Shown here: piece by piece, positions 36,329 through 47,398 of the stretch
How the letters are laid out: every line of letters starts with the position of its first letter
Numbering within the stretch: position 1 is the stretch's first letter
Origin: Oxytricha trifallax
Taxonomy: Eukaryota > Ciliophora > Spirotrichea > Sporadotrichida > Oxytrichidae
Assembly (NCBI GenBank): GCA_000711775.1
Contig: ARYC01000106.1
Location: forward strand, 1 to 64,000
Length of the DNA stretch: 64,000 bases
Direction: 5' to 3'
Notes under the pieces: model-generated
Databases searched by the model: none
Seen by the model: only the letters and a program-made list of their open reading frames with translations
What the model was told of the DNA's origin: nothing
Position numbers and translations under genes: made by a program

Positions 36329-36740
36329 TATTAATAATAATTATAACTAAATCACAATAATGAGATATTAAATTTTATTATAAAAATAATAATAAAAATA
36401 TATAGTTTTAAAATATTACGATCAATCTCAAAAATAATTTTTAAAAATTATAAATATTTAATTTTTTTTCTATTTATTTAAATTATACTCATTATTAAGA
36501 TTTACTAAAAATATTATATTAGAACTTAGAATAAATAAAATAGTTATATGCTTATATATTGAAAAAAATACATATTTTAACACTTTGCTATAAAATTTAA
36601 TATATGCCAATTAATATAATTTAACTTTTTATAATATTATAAATAATTAAAGAACCAAATCATTGATATAAATATTAAAAATATTATCTTTTAGGTTTAT
36701 AAAGTTAATTCAATTCTAATTATAAAATAAAATCCCTATA
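36329..36740. promoter_or_regulatory. shared upstream region of divergent A/B pair
   Basis: 412 bp between two divergent starts. It begins with ATTAATAATAATTATAA just upstream of the A start and holds AACCAAATCATTGATATAAA about 70-90 bp before the B start. Both pieces recur in the equivalent region 43627-44011. Confidence 0.55.
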
Positions 36741-37169
36741 ATGCAATAATAATTAGCTGTAGCAAGATAAGACATTAAAAATTTCAGAGTTCGATATTCT
36801 AAAGTTTAAAGAAAGTTAAATTCTATCGATGATAATTTATACTAACTTAAAAAGAATCTACTTGATGAATAAAACAAGCAAAATTGGTCATTTAGTCAAA
36901 TTTATTAATTTGCTGAACTGTTTTCAGAAATAGAAATTGAACGGGATTAATTGAAATAGATATATGATTTTTAAAGAACTATTAAATAATTTGACGATCA
37001 CTTAATTCAAAATAAAGTTGCAGAGGCCTTCCTTCAGATTGAATGTTTAACTGAATAGCTCGAGGATTATAGGGTGATGATTGAAGGAATCGAAGAAAAT
37101 ACTGATGATATTAATTACTTCATCAATTACAACCTTATCGAAAATATAGAGATATATCCATCAAAGTGA
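36741..37169 (+). CDS. family B coiled-coil protein, intact
   Basis: 142 residues, open throughout. Starts M-Q-Q-Q-L-A-V-A-R-Q-D-I-K-N-F-R, has I-D-D-N-L-Y-Q-L-K-K-N-L-L-D at about 34-47, L-E-D-Y-R-V-M-I-E-G-I-E-E at about 107-119, and ends I-E-I-Y-P-S-K. Strong heptad pattern, so probably a coiled coil over most of its length. Its sister at 44012 has exactly the same length, with mostly conservative changes. No known family recognised. Confidence 0.8.
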
Positions 37170-37392
37170 TGCTTTAATTATAAACAAGTTATAAATGCAA
37201 AGTTCAATATATTAAGAATTATCCGAAGAAAAATATATAATTTATTTAAAAAAATAATTCTTTCTTATTTGTGATTTACTTAAATTCTAATTTTAAATAT
37301 TCAATTAGTGCATATAATCTTTGAAAGATTACGTTAATTTTTTTATTAATAAACCTCACATTTAACAATTTAATATTTGAGAATAATTAAAC

Positions 37393-38067
37393 ATGATAAG
37401 AAACAGATTGTTTTATCTCCTAACTTTGCTCATTCTCTATGATGACTTCCTTATTAGTTTGTATTTGAAAGATCAAGCTAAAACTGGTCGAAGTTGTCAT
37501 AAGTAGCCTCATACCAATCACAAGCGTCTCTGGATCCTACATTTTTTCTATTGGAGTGGTCATTTTTATTGGCTTAATCCAAGCAATGCTGCTCTTTTCA
37601 AAATTTAGCGCTCATTAAAGTTCACTAATAATTAAAATATAACTAATGATAAATTCACCTAGGTATAATATAATCGTAGAGTGTAAGACTCTCTGGTAAT
37701 CATTACTGGGATGTAGCAAAATAAACTATCATACAGTCTAAAAGACGAAATATTTTCTGAGAATATTCAACATTTTTGTCAAGAAAAAGCTCTTATAAAA
37801 GTTTTGTTTCTGTAGGAGGTCCTCCAAATCAAGTTTAAACTTAATTTAAAGGTAAAGTTATTAAACATTTTTAATTTAAAATGCTCATAATTAAGTTTCA
37901 ACCTTAAAATTTAACTCCATATAATGAACTTGATTTGGAGGTCCTCCTAAAAGAATTAAACATTATTAGGAGCAATTTAATGGAGATAGATTGATAAAAA
38001 TGGAAATATATCTGTGAAACTTGGAGCAAGTTTTTTAATGCTTCTCCGCATATCTTTTCAAGGTTGA
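37393..38067 (+). CDS. unrecognised protein, His/Trp/Tyr-rich core
   Basis: 224 codons without TGA from ATG 37393. The first about 150 residues are protein-like: a hydrophobic N-terminus (L-F-Y-L-L-T-L-L-I-L-Y, possible signal or anchor), then G-R-S-C-H-K-Q-P-H-T-N-H-K-R-L-W and F-Y-W-S-G-H-F-Y-W-L-N. After about 37815 the frame enters an AT-rich stretch flanked by an inverted repeat and may no longer be coding. I do not recognise it. The inverted 15-mer CCTCCAAATCAAGTT (37820 and, inverted, about 37929) could be a rearrangement pointer. A macronuclear-destined gene segment is the main alternative. Confidence 0.45.
37810..37950. repeat. inverted repeat around a 90-bp AT-rich loop
   Basis: AGGAGGTCCTCCAAATCAAG on one side, and on the other CTTGATTTGGAGGTCCTCCT, inverted with one mismatch. 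A third, partial GGTCCTCC lies at 38082. On the minus strand, 38100-37930 is an open frame leading into the second arm. This could be an inverted germline segment junction or a foldback. Confidence 0.55.
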
Positions 38068-38168
38068 CCTCCAGTAGGTCCTCCCTATTTAGTAGCAAGC
38101 TTTTAATTAACTTAGAAGGGATATCTATAATTTTAAATTCATAAACATTTCTAGAAAGAGGGAGGAAG

Positions 38169-38793
38169 ATGGAGTCTATGAATGATGCAATTAAGAGAAT
38201 TTAATCTCAAGATTTAATAGGAAAATTTCGAAGTAAAGAGGATATATAGATATTTGGTATAGCAAGGTAAGTTCTTAAGTAAGATTAATAAATCCTTTAT
38301 AGTTGGATTGTTTTTGCCGATTTAAGAGGGAACTAAAATCTCATTCTTAAAAGCCTTTCTAATTGAAGAGAAAAAATATTTTAAGACAAAAATATTGATA
38401 GAGATACCTAACTACCCAAAAAAATCAGAAACAAGTCTTTACAATGATTCTTTGAATGATCCGGACGTAGCTCTCTATCTTCCATCAAAGCTGCAGCCCT
38501 CTAAAAAATTGCCAGGAAAAAGCTTCTTCTTTGGTATCTTTCGAACTCTTAAACCTGAGAACTTAAATGAAGTTATTTAAGAAGCTCACAAGTAACGCTA
38601 AAGCATCTCTCCTGAAGAAAAAGAGAAGCAAAGAATAAAAATAAGCGACACCTGGCTGAAGGAACTTCAAAAGCATCCTTTCATCTCAAGTAAGCTTAGT
38701 CTTCTAACTTATAGAAAAACCTGGTACTGCTATATACTTGATGAAAGAGCGCAGCTAATTAAACAGAGTGAGAAAGTCTCAAGTAAAGCATGA
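38169..38793 (+). CDS. unrecognised two-exon gene
   Basis: Exon 1 38169-38256 (M-E-S-M-N-D-A-I-K-R-I). A 46-bp intron, GTATAG...TTATAG, spans 38257-38302 and restores the frame. Exon 2 runs to TGA at 38791. 192 residues, with S-F-L-K-A-F-L-I-E-E-K-K-Y-F, I-P-N-Y-P-K-K-S-E-T-S-L-Y, L-P-G-K-S-F-F-F-G-I-F-R and K-T-W-Y-C-Y-I-L-D-E-R. After the TGA the same frame stays protein-like to about 38918 (D-E-H-R-C-R-D-W-H-K-E-K-K), so the stop may be a nonsense change. Soluble, basic. Function not recognised. It may be a macronuclear-destined segment of a larger gene or a germline-limited gene. Confidence 0.55.
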
Positions 38794-38919
38794 ATTGAGT
38801 AAGAGACTTTACAAAGATTTCTAAAAGCCAGACGAGATGAACATAGATGCAGGGACTGGCACAAAGAGAAGAAACATGGGCCCAAGCAAGCCTTAAGAGG
38901 AAGAAAAGAAAGAGCTTAA

Positions 38920-39433
38920 AATAAATCATTTTTGAATTAAATTTATCAATAATTAACCAATCAAAAATATTTTACATTTGATCAAACTTGTTTATTACAC
39001 TAAAAATTTGATAGAAATAATTTATTTACGATATCATATAATTAAATTTGATAATTTCTCATAACTTAAGAGAAAGTTGATTTATCTATATAAATACTTC
39101 AAATTTATAATTATAAAATTTTTCTAAAATAGTATAAAATTGCAATTAATTTAAAATTAAATTTATCACCTGATAAATTCTTAGTTAGTAAACTATTTAA
39201 AGTTTATATCATTTCCAGAAATTTTAGATAATTTGGCAAAAGCTTAAATTTCAAAAAAATTAAGAATATGATAAAATATAAAAATATCAATTATTATATT
39301 AAATTCAATTTTATATTAGATTTTTATAAATTAAATTAAGTAAGATGCAATAATATTAAGAAATTTATTAAATTCTTTATTTTAAAATTAAAACTTAATC
39401 TTAGTTAATTAATTTTTTTTTTCTCACTTGGAT
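38920..39433. other. AT-rich spacer
   Basis: Nothing supported. Confidence 0.4.
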
Positions 39434-39847
39434 TCACTTCTCAGGAAAAAAATAATCTCCTTTAGTGTAATTTTGACTAAATCCTGATAATAACTTGCTT
39501 GAATCCTCCTAAAATTATTCGAATAATATTGGAATCTGTTTCTTAATTACAAAATACTGATGCTCAGATTTGACAATCTAAAGCTACATCATATAGTAAT
39601 ATAGTGAAATCTATGATTCAAGATATTTCATATGAAATACTTTATTTTCTTAAGAGTATCTAAATTTAATAAAATATCTTGGATTCATTCCAATTTTATA
39701 GTCTTATATAGCCTAAAAGTACTAATTTCTTAATGTTTATATTTTCTCATGAAATTTTAGAATCTCTTATTAAACATTATATTCCAAATTTATCATAAAT
39801 GATTCACTGCAAGGAGTTGTATTTTGATCAATAAAAACTTTTACCAT
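39434..39847 (-). CDS. family A protein, intact
   Basis: 137 residues, open. Starts M-V-K-V-F-I-D-Q-N-T-T-P-C-S-E-S-F-M-I-N, has a middle Y-K-I-G-M-N-P-R-Y-F and E-H-Q-Y-F-V-I-K-K-Q-I-P-I-L, and ends G-D-Y-F-F-P-E-K. Same subgroup as 53351 and 58525, all three 137 residues and all intact, which argues for selection. The motif version TTAAACATTCAATAATTT lies at about 39940. Function unknown. Confidence 0.8.
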
Positions 39848-40315
39848 TTAGAAAGTTTTAATTTAATTTTATTTTAATTAAAAAAATCAAATAAAATGAG
39901 CTAATAAACTTAATTATTTGGATAATATTTAAAACAGCATTTAAACATTCAATAATTTTTTTTAAAAATTGCAGAGTTAATATTAAAATTAAAAATATTT
40001 AAGATATTTTATTTAAATAATCAATTTTATAATTTTGGAATCTATGCTTATGCTTAATTGACCAAAGCAAGATTTTAGATGTATAAAAATATTCCATCTA
40101 TTATTTTTGAAGTATAAACTACAGATAGCAGAAATCATCTTTCAATTTTTTTCACAAATTAATTATCTAAGAAATAGCATCTCTTATTTTGTAGTTGAAA
40201 AAAAAGTATTTATTGATAAAATATTTTCAAAGATTTATAATTTTCATAGCTAAATTTATCGATTTAAACCCAGTTTTTTAGTTAATAAGAACAATATGTT
40301 TAATTAGTTTACAAA

Positions 40316-40350
40316 ATCTGATGGTTGACTGCTAAGCTCTGCACTCTTAG
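40316..40350. ncRNA. conserved short sequence between A copies
   Basis: GGTTGACTGCTAAGCTCTGC, shared with few changes at 60010-60049, in the equivalent place between an A copy of the 39434 type and one of the 40901 type. GC-richer than its surroundings. Nature unknown; small RNA is a guess. Confidence 0.25.
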
Positions 40351-40439
40351 ACTATACATATAATTCTAAATTTTATTCAAGATATTTTGCTAAGATTAAA
40401 CTTAAGTCTGATCTAATTTAATTGCTTGCCGCTTAAATT

Positions 40440-40610
40440 GTCAAAATCGATTTTAATTAAGAATCCATGTGAAACTTATAGATTACCACTATCACTTCAT
40501 TCTCATTTCAATGGAGTGGGGTACGCGAAAGAGTAGTTTAGGGGGCTTGACCCAGTCGTTTCCCTTTTATGAAATTTTAGAGATGTTCCAAATTTCATAT
40601 TCGCACATTA
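40440..40610 (+). other. GC-rich island, possibly coding
   Basis: One of the least AT-rich stretches in the window (GGAGTGGGGTACGCGAAAGA, TTAGGGGGCTTGACCC). Two + strand frames are open: one reads N-P-C-E-T-Y-R-L-P-L-S-L-H-S-H-F, the other W-G-T-R-K-S-S-L-G-G-L-T-Q-S-F. I cannot choose, and it may not be coding. Confidence 0.3.
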
Positions 40611-40900
40611 ATTGATAATTGTTTAGTTATATTAATAGATCATGCTATAATTTTATTAAGTTTCTAATTTTTGATATTATTATAAAAAATTGCAAAAAAC
40701 CAAAATATTTGAAATTATTAATTTAGTTATGAGAATAATAGTTAAAATTGGAATACTTATTAAGAAAATTATTCTTTTATTAATTTCAAAGTAATTGTCA
40801 GCAAAATAAATATAAATTTTAAGAAAAAATAAAATTAATTAATTAATTTATTTTATTTTAATTATTATCGTAAATTGAAGCTCAAATTATTGGTATTAAA

Positions 40901-41313
40901 TCATTTTTCTGGATTTTAGTATTTCCCACTTGTGAATTTCTCGTACATTTTTCTAAAATATTTTGAATTCAGAGTCTTTATGTTATATAGAATTGTACAC
41001 ATACTTTGCTTGGTTCTAAGAAGCTACCCTTCTGTTTTTATGCATTTTAGTTAACTAAGTAACTCAAAAAATCTGTATCTTTAAGTATGAAGCTCATCAC
41101 ATAGATCATAAACGCTTAGATTGAAGTTAAAATTAAAATAGATCAATTTCCCATTAATTATTCTAAATCAGCAACTTAAGTTAATGCTTTAGTTTCAATA
41201 GAGTTGTACTGCTAACTTTTAAGTTGCTTAGTTTTTGATTGTTTTTGTTCTAAACTTATTGTAAAACTTTAATTACATATGTTAGAGCAATCATCTATAT
41301 ATACTTTGACCAT
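40901..41313 (-). pseudogene. family A copy, single 1-nt frameshift
   Basis: Starts M-V-K-V-Y-I-D-D-C-S-N-I-C-N-Q-S-F-T-I-S-L-E-Q-K-Q and ends T-S-G-K-Y-Q-N-P-E-K. One single-base change of frame near codon 55 separates two otherwise clean halves. Sister of 60289, with which it shares K-T-E-G, K-Q-S-x-C and K-Y-F in the C-terminal half. Confidence 0.7.
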
Positions 41314-42510
41314 TTTTTATTGTTATTTTTATAATTATAATAAATTAGGTAGCTAGCAATTTATTACAAAAAATGAATATTTAAACTAAAACTTTTATAA
41401 TTAAACATTAAAATTTTATTATATCTTCAAAGTGACTTATTAAACTTACAAATAATCAATTTATAATTTAAATTTTACAAATAAATTCAAATTAGGTTAA
41501 CTATAAAAATTTTTGGCATTTAAAATTAGCTTTTTGAAAAATTTTGGTAGATAGCATAATATTTACAAGAATTGATTAATAAGTACTTTATTTACATCAT
41601 TTCTTAGGTGAATTTAATTAGATACTAATTACTCCCATTTTTTTCGTTAATTTTTATGATAGATTAAGATCATATTATTAAAATAGCTACTAATAGTAAG
41701 ATTTAGTTTTCCTAAATTTAATATTTTTTTTTCAATAATAAATTTTCTACTTGAATATTAATTTGGATACCTTTACTAATAATCTATTAATATTCATTTT
41801 AGCAGTTAATAACATAAAGAAAAACTACAATTAAATGGATTCTTCTTGATTTAATTATTATTATTAAATTTAATATTTGAATATTATCTTAAATTATAAT
41901 TATAAATAATATAAACTTCTATAGATTATGGTACTATAGTTTGCTGTAAAGCATTTCAGATAACTTTTGAAATAATCAAAAAATATAAAAGCTCAATAAA
42001 ATGATTAAAAAATATTATAGAATATTATAAAATTCTTATTAAATCAATTATTCAGAAATATAAAATGGAAATATATGTGAATATAATTGGAAATACTTTT
42101 TCCAAATTTATTGATTTCAATCAAAATTACACAGAATGGAAATGAAATATTATTAATTATATTAAAAATCAAAAACAAAAGCTAATTCCTAAATTTAATT
42201 AATCAAATTGTACGTTAAGTTAAAAGAATAATGAAAATAAGAATTGATAAGAATTCAGTAAATTATATTAGATTATGAATTGCGGAGATCACTTTAATCC
42301 GATAAAGAGCAATTAAAAGTTAATCAAATTAGAAAAAAATAAATTGTGATTCAATATCATTATAGAAAATTAATATAAATAATTTTCTATTTTATTTATT
42401 ATATGTAATTAAAAAACATATACATTTTCTATATAATTTAGATAAAGTCAAAACAAAATAATAATTAAATAAAGTACTTCTAAAAATTATTTCAAATAAT
42501 CTATGATATT
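41314..42510. other. AT-rich spacer
   Basis: Nothing supported beyond the upstream-motif variant (GAATATTTAAACT at about 41375). Confidence 0.4.
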
Positions 42511-42512
42511 AT

Positions 42513-42585
42513 TTCCCTTATAGCTCAGTGATCAACCTAGATACTAGCTTTGAAGAGCCTGGTTTCAATTTTTTGGTGGGACTGT
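42513..42585 (+). tRNA. degenerate tRNA-like sequence
   Basis: Has a D-arm-like TAGCTCAGTGATCAAC and a T-arm-like GGTTTCAATTTTTTGG, with CCC/GGG that could be the remnant of an acceptor stem. The D-stem and part of the acceptor do not pair well, and the T-loop consensus is off by one base. Likely a tRNA relic; an anticodon cannot be assigned safely. Confidence 0.3.
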
Positions 42586-42697
42586 AAAAAAGAAAAGCTG
42601 GAGAAATTTTTTGCATTTATAATGAAGCTCTTTACTATATTTATTTTAAAAATATAAAATTCTTAATTCGTCTTTCATTAATCTTCACTTCTTTATC

Positions 42698-42900
42698 TAA
42701 GCTGGTATATTAGATTATTAAGATTATCAAGTCAGTTATCTCCAATCTCAAAATCAATAAAAACGGGATTAATAGTTATAGGAGATGTCGTCCAGGATAA
42801 ATCCCGAATCACATTTAATGACTTAAGACTCTGGTCGTCGGAATCCAGTTAGACCCCCAAACACAAAAGATGCCAACCTAATCTACGAATCAAAGGTTTA
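42698..42900 (+). other. coding island, likely exon or macronuclear-destined segment
   Basis: About 200 bp of clearly protein-like, GC-richer sequence in one frame: Q-A-G-I-L-D-Y-Q-D-Y-Q-V-S-Y-L, then M-S-S-R-I-N-P-E-S-H-L-M-T-Q, R-R-N-P-V-R-P-P-N-T-K-D-A-N-L and I-Y-E-S-K-V. Composition returns to AT-rich on both sides. The abrupt edges fit a germline coding segment bordered by eliminated DNA. No domain recognised; hydrophilic and Gln-rich. Confidence 0.5.
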
Positions 42901-43209
42901 AAAAAACTATTTAACAGCATTAGAAAAATAGGAATAAATATTATATATTAGGTACAAGATTATTAAAGTTAATCCCTAGTAATTATTTTACATTTCAGTT
43001 AATATCTATCTAGCTAAAAATATGATAATGCTTCATTTTAATTATTTTTATGATATATTAATTCAAGTAAAATTTATTGCTTTCTATATCTCTAAAATAA
43101 TATAAAATTTGAAGTAAAAATTAAATAAAATCTATTAATTAATTAATTATTAGTTTTAGTATAATTTTAAATTAGATTAAAGAAATAGTAATTTTAGACC
43201 TTAAATTCT

Positions 43210-43626
43210 TCATTTTTCAGGTAAGATTTCGATAGCCATGATGATTTCATTGTTGAATTGGTCAATTTAATCTTTTGTGTTTTGTTTCACTTCATAGCAA
43301 ACTTAATTTGCTATATTTTAAATTTATAGAAACTAGTTCTCTTTATTGACATTTTGTAATATTTAAATTACTCTTAAAGTATCAGTTCCTAAGCAAATCG
43401 CTTAAGCTCCTAAATCTCCCATTTTATATTATTAAAACTTATTAAGATCGCAATTATTTCCTATTAATTTTCTTATTTTTTTTTAAGTTTAAAAGATTCT
43501 CCATAGATTCTTTTAATATCTTTGATTTCTAAGTCTTGCCATTAAATTTGCTATTCTTTATTTTAAATGTATTTCAAATCCAAATTTACAAGGAACTGGA
43601 CAGTTATCGATTGTTAACTTAACCAT
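43210..43626 (-). CDS. family A protein, intact, divergent pair
   Basis: 138 residues, open. Starts M-V-K-L-T-I-D-N-C-P-V-P-C-K-F-G-F-E-I-H, has Q-R-I-A-N-L-M-A-R-L-R-N-Q-R at about 23-36, and ends A-I-E-I-L-P-E-K. Sister of 35915. Its start faces the start of the B gene at 44012, 385 bp away, and both are unbroken. This makes the pair the best candidate for a working unit of the system. Two or three N-terminal Cys and basic, helical composition; function unknown. Confidence 0.85.
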
Positions 43627-44011
43627 TATTAATAATAATTATAATTAAATCAAAATAATAATAATGCATATATATAATTTAAATATAGGTTTAAATTAAA
43701 TATAGCATTAATAAATATTATTATCAATAAGAAATAATAATTAATTAAATTCTATATAAAACTAATATTTTTAAAAACTTTCTTTAAGTTATTATATTTA
43801 TCATTTTTGTAAAGGTTCACTTAATATTCTTATAAAACTTTGCTTATATTTAATTATTGAACTAATTTATTTTTAATACCAATTAATTTTTTTAATTTTA
43901 TATCTTAATAAAAATGTAAAGAACCAAATCATTGATTTAAATATTTAAAGTAGTAGCAAAATAATTTATAAACTTTAGTCGATTATAATATAAAAATTAT
44001 AATTAAATATA
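43627..44011. promoter_or_regulatory. shared upstream region of divergent A/B pair
   Basis: 385 bp. ATTAATAATAATTATAATTA next to the A start and AACCAAATCATTGATTTAAA about 70-90 bp before the B start are both conserved with 36329-36740, while the sequence between them has drifted. This fits a two-way promoter. Confidence 0.6.
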
Positions 44012-44440
44012 ATGTAATCCAAAATAGAAGCGGCAAGATCAAAAATTAAAAGTTTCAGAAGTCAATATTCTAAAATATTAAAAATGCTAAACACAATCGA
44101 TGACAATTTAAATTAGCTTCAAAATAATCTACTGGATGATAAAGCCAAATAATAATGGCCAATTAGCCATATGTAGAAATTTGCGGAACTATCAGCAGAA
44201 ATAGATACTGAAAGAGAATTATTAAAATAGATTGATGATTTTGAAGAAATTATGAAATAAATTGACAATCTCTTAGTTCAAAATTAAGGTGCGGAGGCTT
44301 CTTAAAAGACTAAATGGTTAACTGAACTGCTTCAGGATTATAGGGTACTGATTGAAGGAATTGAAGATAAAATTGAATAAATAAATTACCTCATCAATTA
44401 CAAGCTTGTCGAATATATAGATATATATCCATCAAAATGA
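44012..44440 (+). CDS. family B coiled-coil protein, intact
   Basis: 142 residues, open. Starts M-Q-S-K-I-E-A-A-R-S-K-I-K-S-F-R, has I-D-D-N-L-N-Q-L-Q-N-N-L-L-D at about 34-47, L-Q-D-Y-R-V-L-I-E-G-I-E-D at about 107-119, and ends Y-I-D-I-Y-P-S-K. Heptad repeats suggest a coiled coil over nearly the whole protein, so it may self-associate or bind its divergent partner. Same length as 36741 with no indels. Confidence 0.85.
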
Positions 44441-45486
44441 CTATTAATCATAAAATACATTAAAATGCTAAGATCAAAATATGAACTCATCAGAAAATAT
44501 CGAATTAATTTTAAATAACATTTTTTTCTCAAAATTTATTTACTTATATACACAAAATTTTATAAACTTAAGTGAAATTTTACTTTAAATATTATTATAA
44601 ATTTACATTGCTTCTATATTACTATTCTTTATAGTTAAGGATGATTAAATGTTATAAAAATCAATAAATAAATACAAAAATAATCAATAAAACATGAAAT
44701 AAAGATAAAATTTATGCACGAATCATCGATCATTAGTATTTTAAAGTAACTTTATTGAAGAAGAAAAACATAAAAAGATATTAAATATACAGATATACAA
44801 AATTAATTTCAATAGAATTTAATAATATTAATTTTTATAGTTTAAGTCTAATTGAATTTTGCCCCAAAAATCTAAAACTTAAATTAAAAAATGCAACTTT
44901 CTTGGTGTAAAGGCTATTTTGTTAAAAAGTATTATGATAAAATGGATGGTTTGTAGCGATTCTAAAATAAAATAATTTAATTAATAGCCAAATGATTTGA
45001 ATATCAACGAATCGAGAATTATGCAAATCTTGTGGCTTACTAGAGTTTAAAATTATTTATTTATTCTTATCTACATTCATGCATTATTTTCTTTAATCTT
45101 CTCACTAAATTTTTAACTTTGATAAATAAATTATAACGAATCGAGATGAAATTGTTTATAAAATATTTAATATGTCTCTTCTTTTCTTTCCTTTGAGTTG
45201 TAAGAAAAGGGCTTCTTTCTTTAAGAGATTTTAATGTAAAATAAGGCAAAGTTGAATTTAACTTATTCTTCTCAAAATAATTATATTAAGTCATAAAAAT
45301 TAAGCAAATATTTATCAAAATATGTTTAATAAAAAAGTTATAGATAACAATTTAAAATACTGAAATGGTCTAAGTACAATATTTATTCATGAATACTTTA
45401 AAATAAATTGATAATTATAAACAGCTTAATTTATAATAATTTATTTAGAAATAAAGCTTAAATTATTAAATGCTTTTATAAAATAG
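44441..45486. other. AT-rich spacer
   Basis: A small minus-strand frame in the standard code near 45067-45249 is not supported by any similarity and is probably chance. Confidence 0.4.
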
Positions 45487-45924
45487 TCATTTCATAGGAA
45501 AAATAAAGGGTACATCAATAAATTTCTAGTTTAACTCGTCAAAATGTTTTCTCATTTCTTTATAAATTTTGTTGTTCAAATCCTTTAAATACTTTTAGAT
45601 TTTTTATAATTGATACTCTGTCTAGGATTTTCTAAGATCTTTCTGGGTAAAACAGAATTTAACTATTAAATACTTGAATTTATAATTTCTTTTTCTGCCT
45701 TGGTATGTATATATCTTTATAGAAGGATTTAATCGTAAGAATTCAGCATAAAGATCATAAGATCCCAACATTTTTAAAAATATTCTTTCTAATTTGTCAA
45801 ACTTTTCACCAAATGCCAAATATTTTACTAAAAAAATATCTTCCTTTTCTTTCTTTTTGTCCAAAGCAATTTGAAATGCTTAACTGCAAATGATTGTTGA
45901 GTAATCAATTGATGTTTTTACCAT
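45487..45924 (-). CDS. family A protein, intact, longest copy
   Basis: 145 residues, open from ATG 45924. Starts M-V-K-T-S-I-D-Y-S-T-I-I-C-S-Q-A-F-Q-I-A-L, followed by D-K-K-K-E-K-E-D-I-F-L. It has a central F-D-K-L-E-R-I-F-L-K-M-L-G-S-Y-D and ends F-I-F-P-M-K. It has the fewest reassigned stops of all copies, so part is readable even with the standard code. Very Lys-rich. First member of the minus-strand tandem series reaching the window end. Function unknown. Confidence 0.85.
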
Positions 45925-46894
45925 CTTATATTAAATTTTATAAAATTATTAGAAATTTTTATTTAATTAAACAATAATCCCAATATTTAAATCTAATTAA
46001 ATATTGGGATAAATCTTTTTTAATCAATTTAAAATATAAGAATCCAAAATTAAAATGAATATCTTAATATTAATATTTATTATTCAAGATTATCAAATTT
46101 TGAACTAAATATATTAACATAAGCCAACTTATTAAGATAAAATATTAACATATCTACATGTAATTTCTAAAGATACATTTTTAAGATTAAATAAGAACAT
46201 AAGCTTTTAATTAAATCTTTTTCCATTTTAAATCAACATAAATATAAGAATTTTTTATAAACTTAAGCTAAATTATATATCTTTTCTAATAAACTGGTGA
46301 AAGACTTATAAATCAATTGAATTACAAAAAACTATTATTCACTTTTATAATTATTACTTTCAATTAATTTTATAGACGACATTTAATTATATATTATAAG
46401 CAATATTTTTTTATTAAGTATAGCAAAACATAATTTTACTCACACACATTGAGTTATTCTTATGTTATGAGATTTTTATTTTTAGCTTTATTGAAATTTT
46501 CAGTAAATTTTATATAAAGTAAAGAGGACATAGTAGTTAGTTATATATATATAAACTATTTTCCATTTTTTTAAACATTTTCATTCTTAGATGTTATTGA
46601 TTCAAAATTATTATTTTAATCATAATATTTCTTTGTACAGAGGACAAATTATTTATTGATTAGTTTATAATTAAATTATTTTTAAAAATATAAATATATT
46701 ATCAATATAATAAATATTTCTATAATAAGTTAAATTAGATATTTTTTAGAGGATTAATCACATAGCATAGGAATTTTCTTATTTTTAATGAAAAATTAAC
46801 GTTGATATTTTATATTTCAGGATTAAGTTAACATTTTTTTAAAAAAAACATTGATTGACTTATTGTTGAATGATTACTACAATTATAATAATTT
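45925..46894. other. AT-rich spacer
   Basis: Carries a small inverted repeat (TCCCAATATTTAAATCTAAT against its complement, 45977-46009) about 55-85 bp upstream of the A start. It overlaps the expected promoter-motif position. Confidence 0.45.
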
Positions 46895-47308
46895 TCATTT
46901 TTCAGGAATAAGTCTTTTCCCAGTGATAGTTCTAGAATACATTTTTGAAATATATATTTCTGTTATATTTCGAAATGAGTTCAATGCTTCATAAAGGTCA
47001 TTTTATATTTTGATAAAATCTTCTTCTGAATTAATTGTCTACAATTTTCCACATAATAGCTCATGCTACATTCAGAGATATAAACATTTGACAAAAAGCT
47101 CTTTAGTTTTACCAGCAAATGTTATATATACAAATTAATCTATGTTTACCAATTTATATATTTATGATTTTGTTTTTTAGATTTCACGGAATGTTACTTT
47201 ACGATTAATGTTGTGATATTTCAAAGTTTCTTAAATTTTTTTTCCCATCTGTGTTTAAAGAACTTCACTGTAGAAATTTGAGCAGTAACCTATAAATGCT
47301 TTAACCAT
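46895..47308 (-). pseudogene. family A copy, one in-frame TGA
   Basis: 138 codons, starting M-V-K-A-F-I-G-Y-C-S-N-F-Y-S-E-V-L and ending K-R-L-I-P-E-K. One TGA at codon 79 and no frameshift. The most diverged N-terminus of the family (the second Cys is replaced). Upstream motif TTGAATATTCAAATATTT at about 47380. Confidence 0.65.
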
Positions 47309-47379
47309 TTATTTAAAAATATATTTAACTATATATTATAGTAAGTTCAATTAAATAAAAAAAAATTGTAAGCATTTTA

Positions 47380-47398
47380 TTGAATATTCAAATATTTA
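47380..47398 (-). promoter_or_regulatory. upstream motif of family A copy
   Basis: TTGAATATTCAAATATTT, 72-90 bp upstream of 47308. Confidence 0.5.

Noticed and set aside
45067-45249. Minus-strand 60-codon frame
   Set aside because: No family landmarks, no upstream motif, no counterpart elsewhere.
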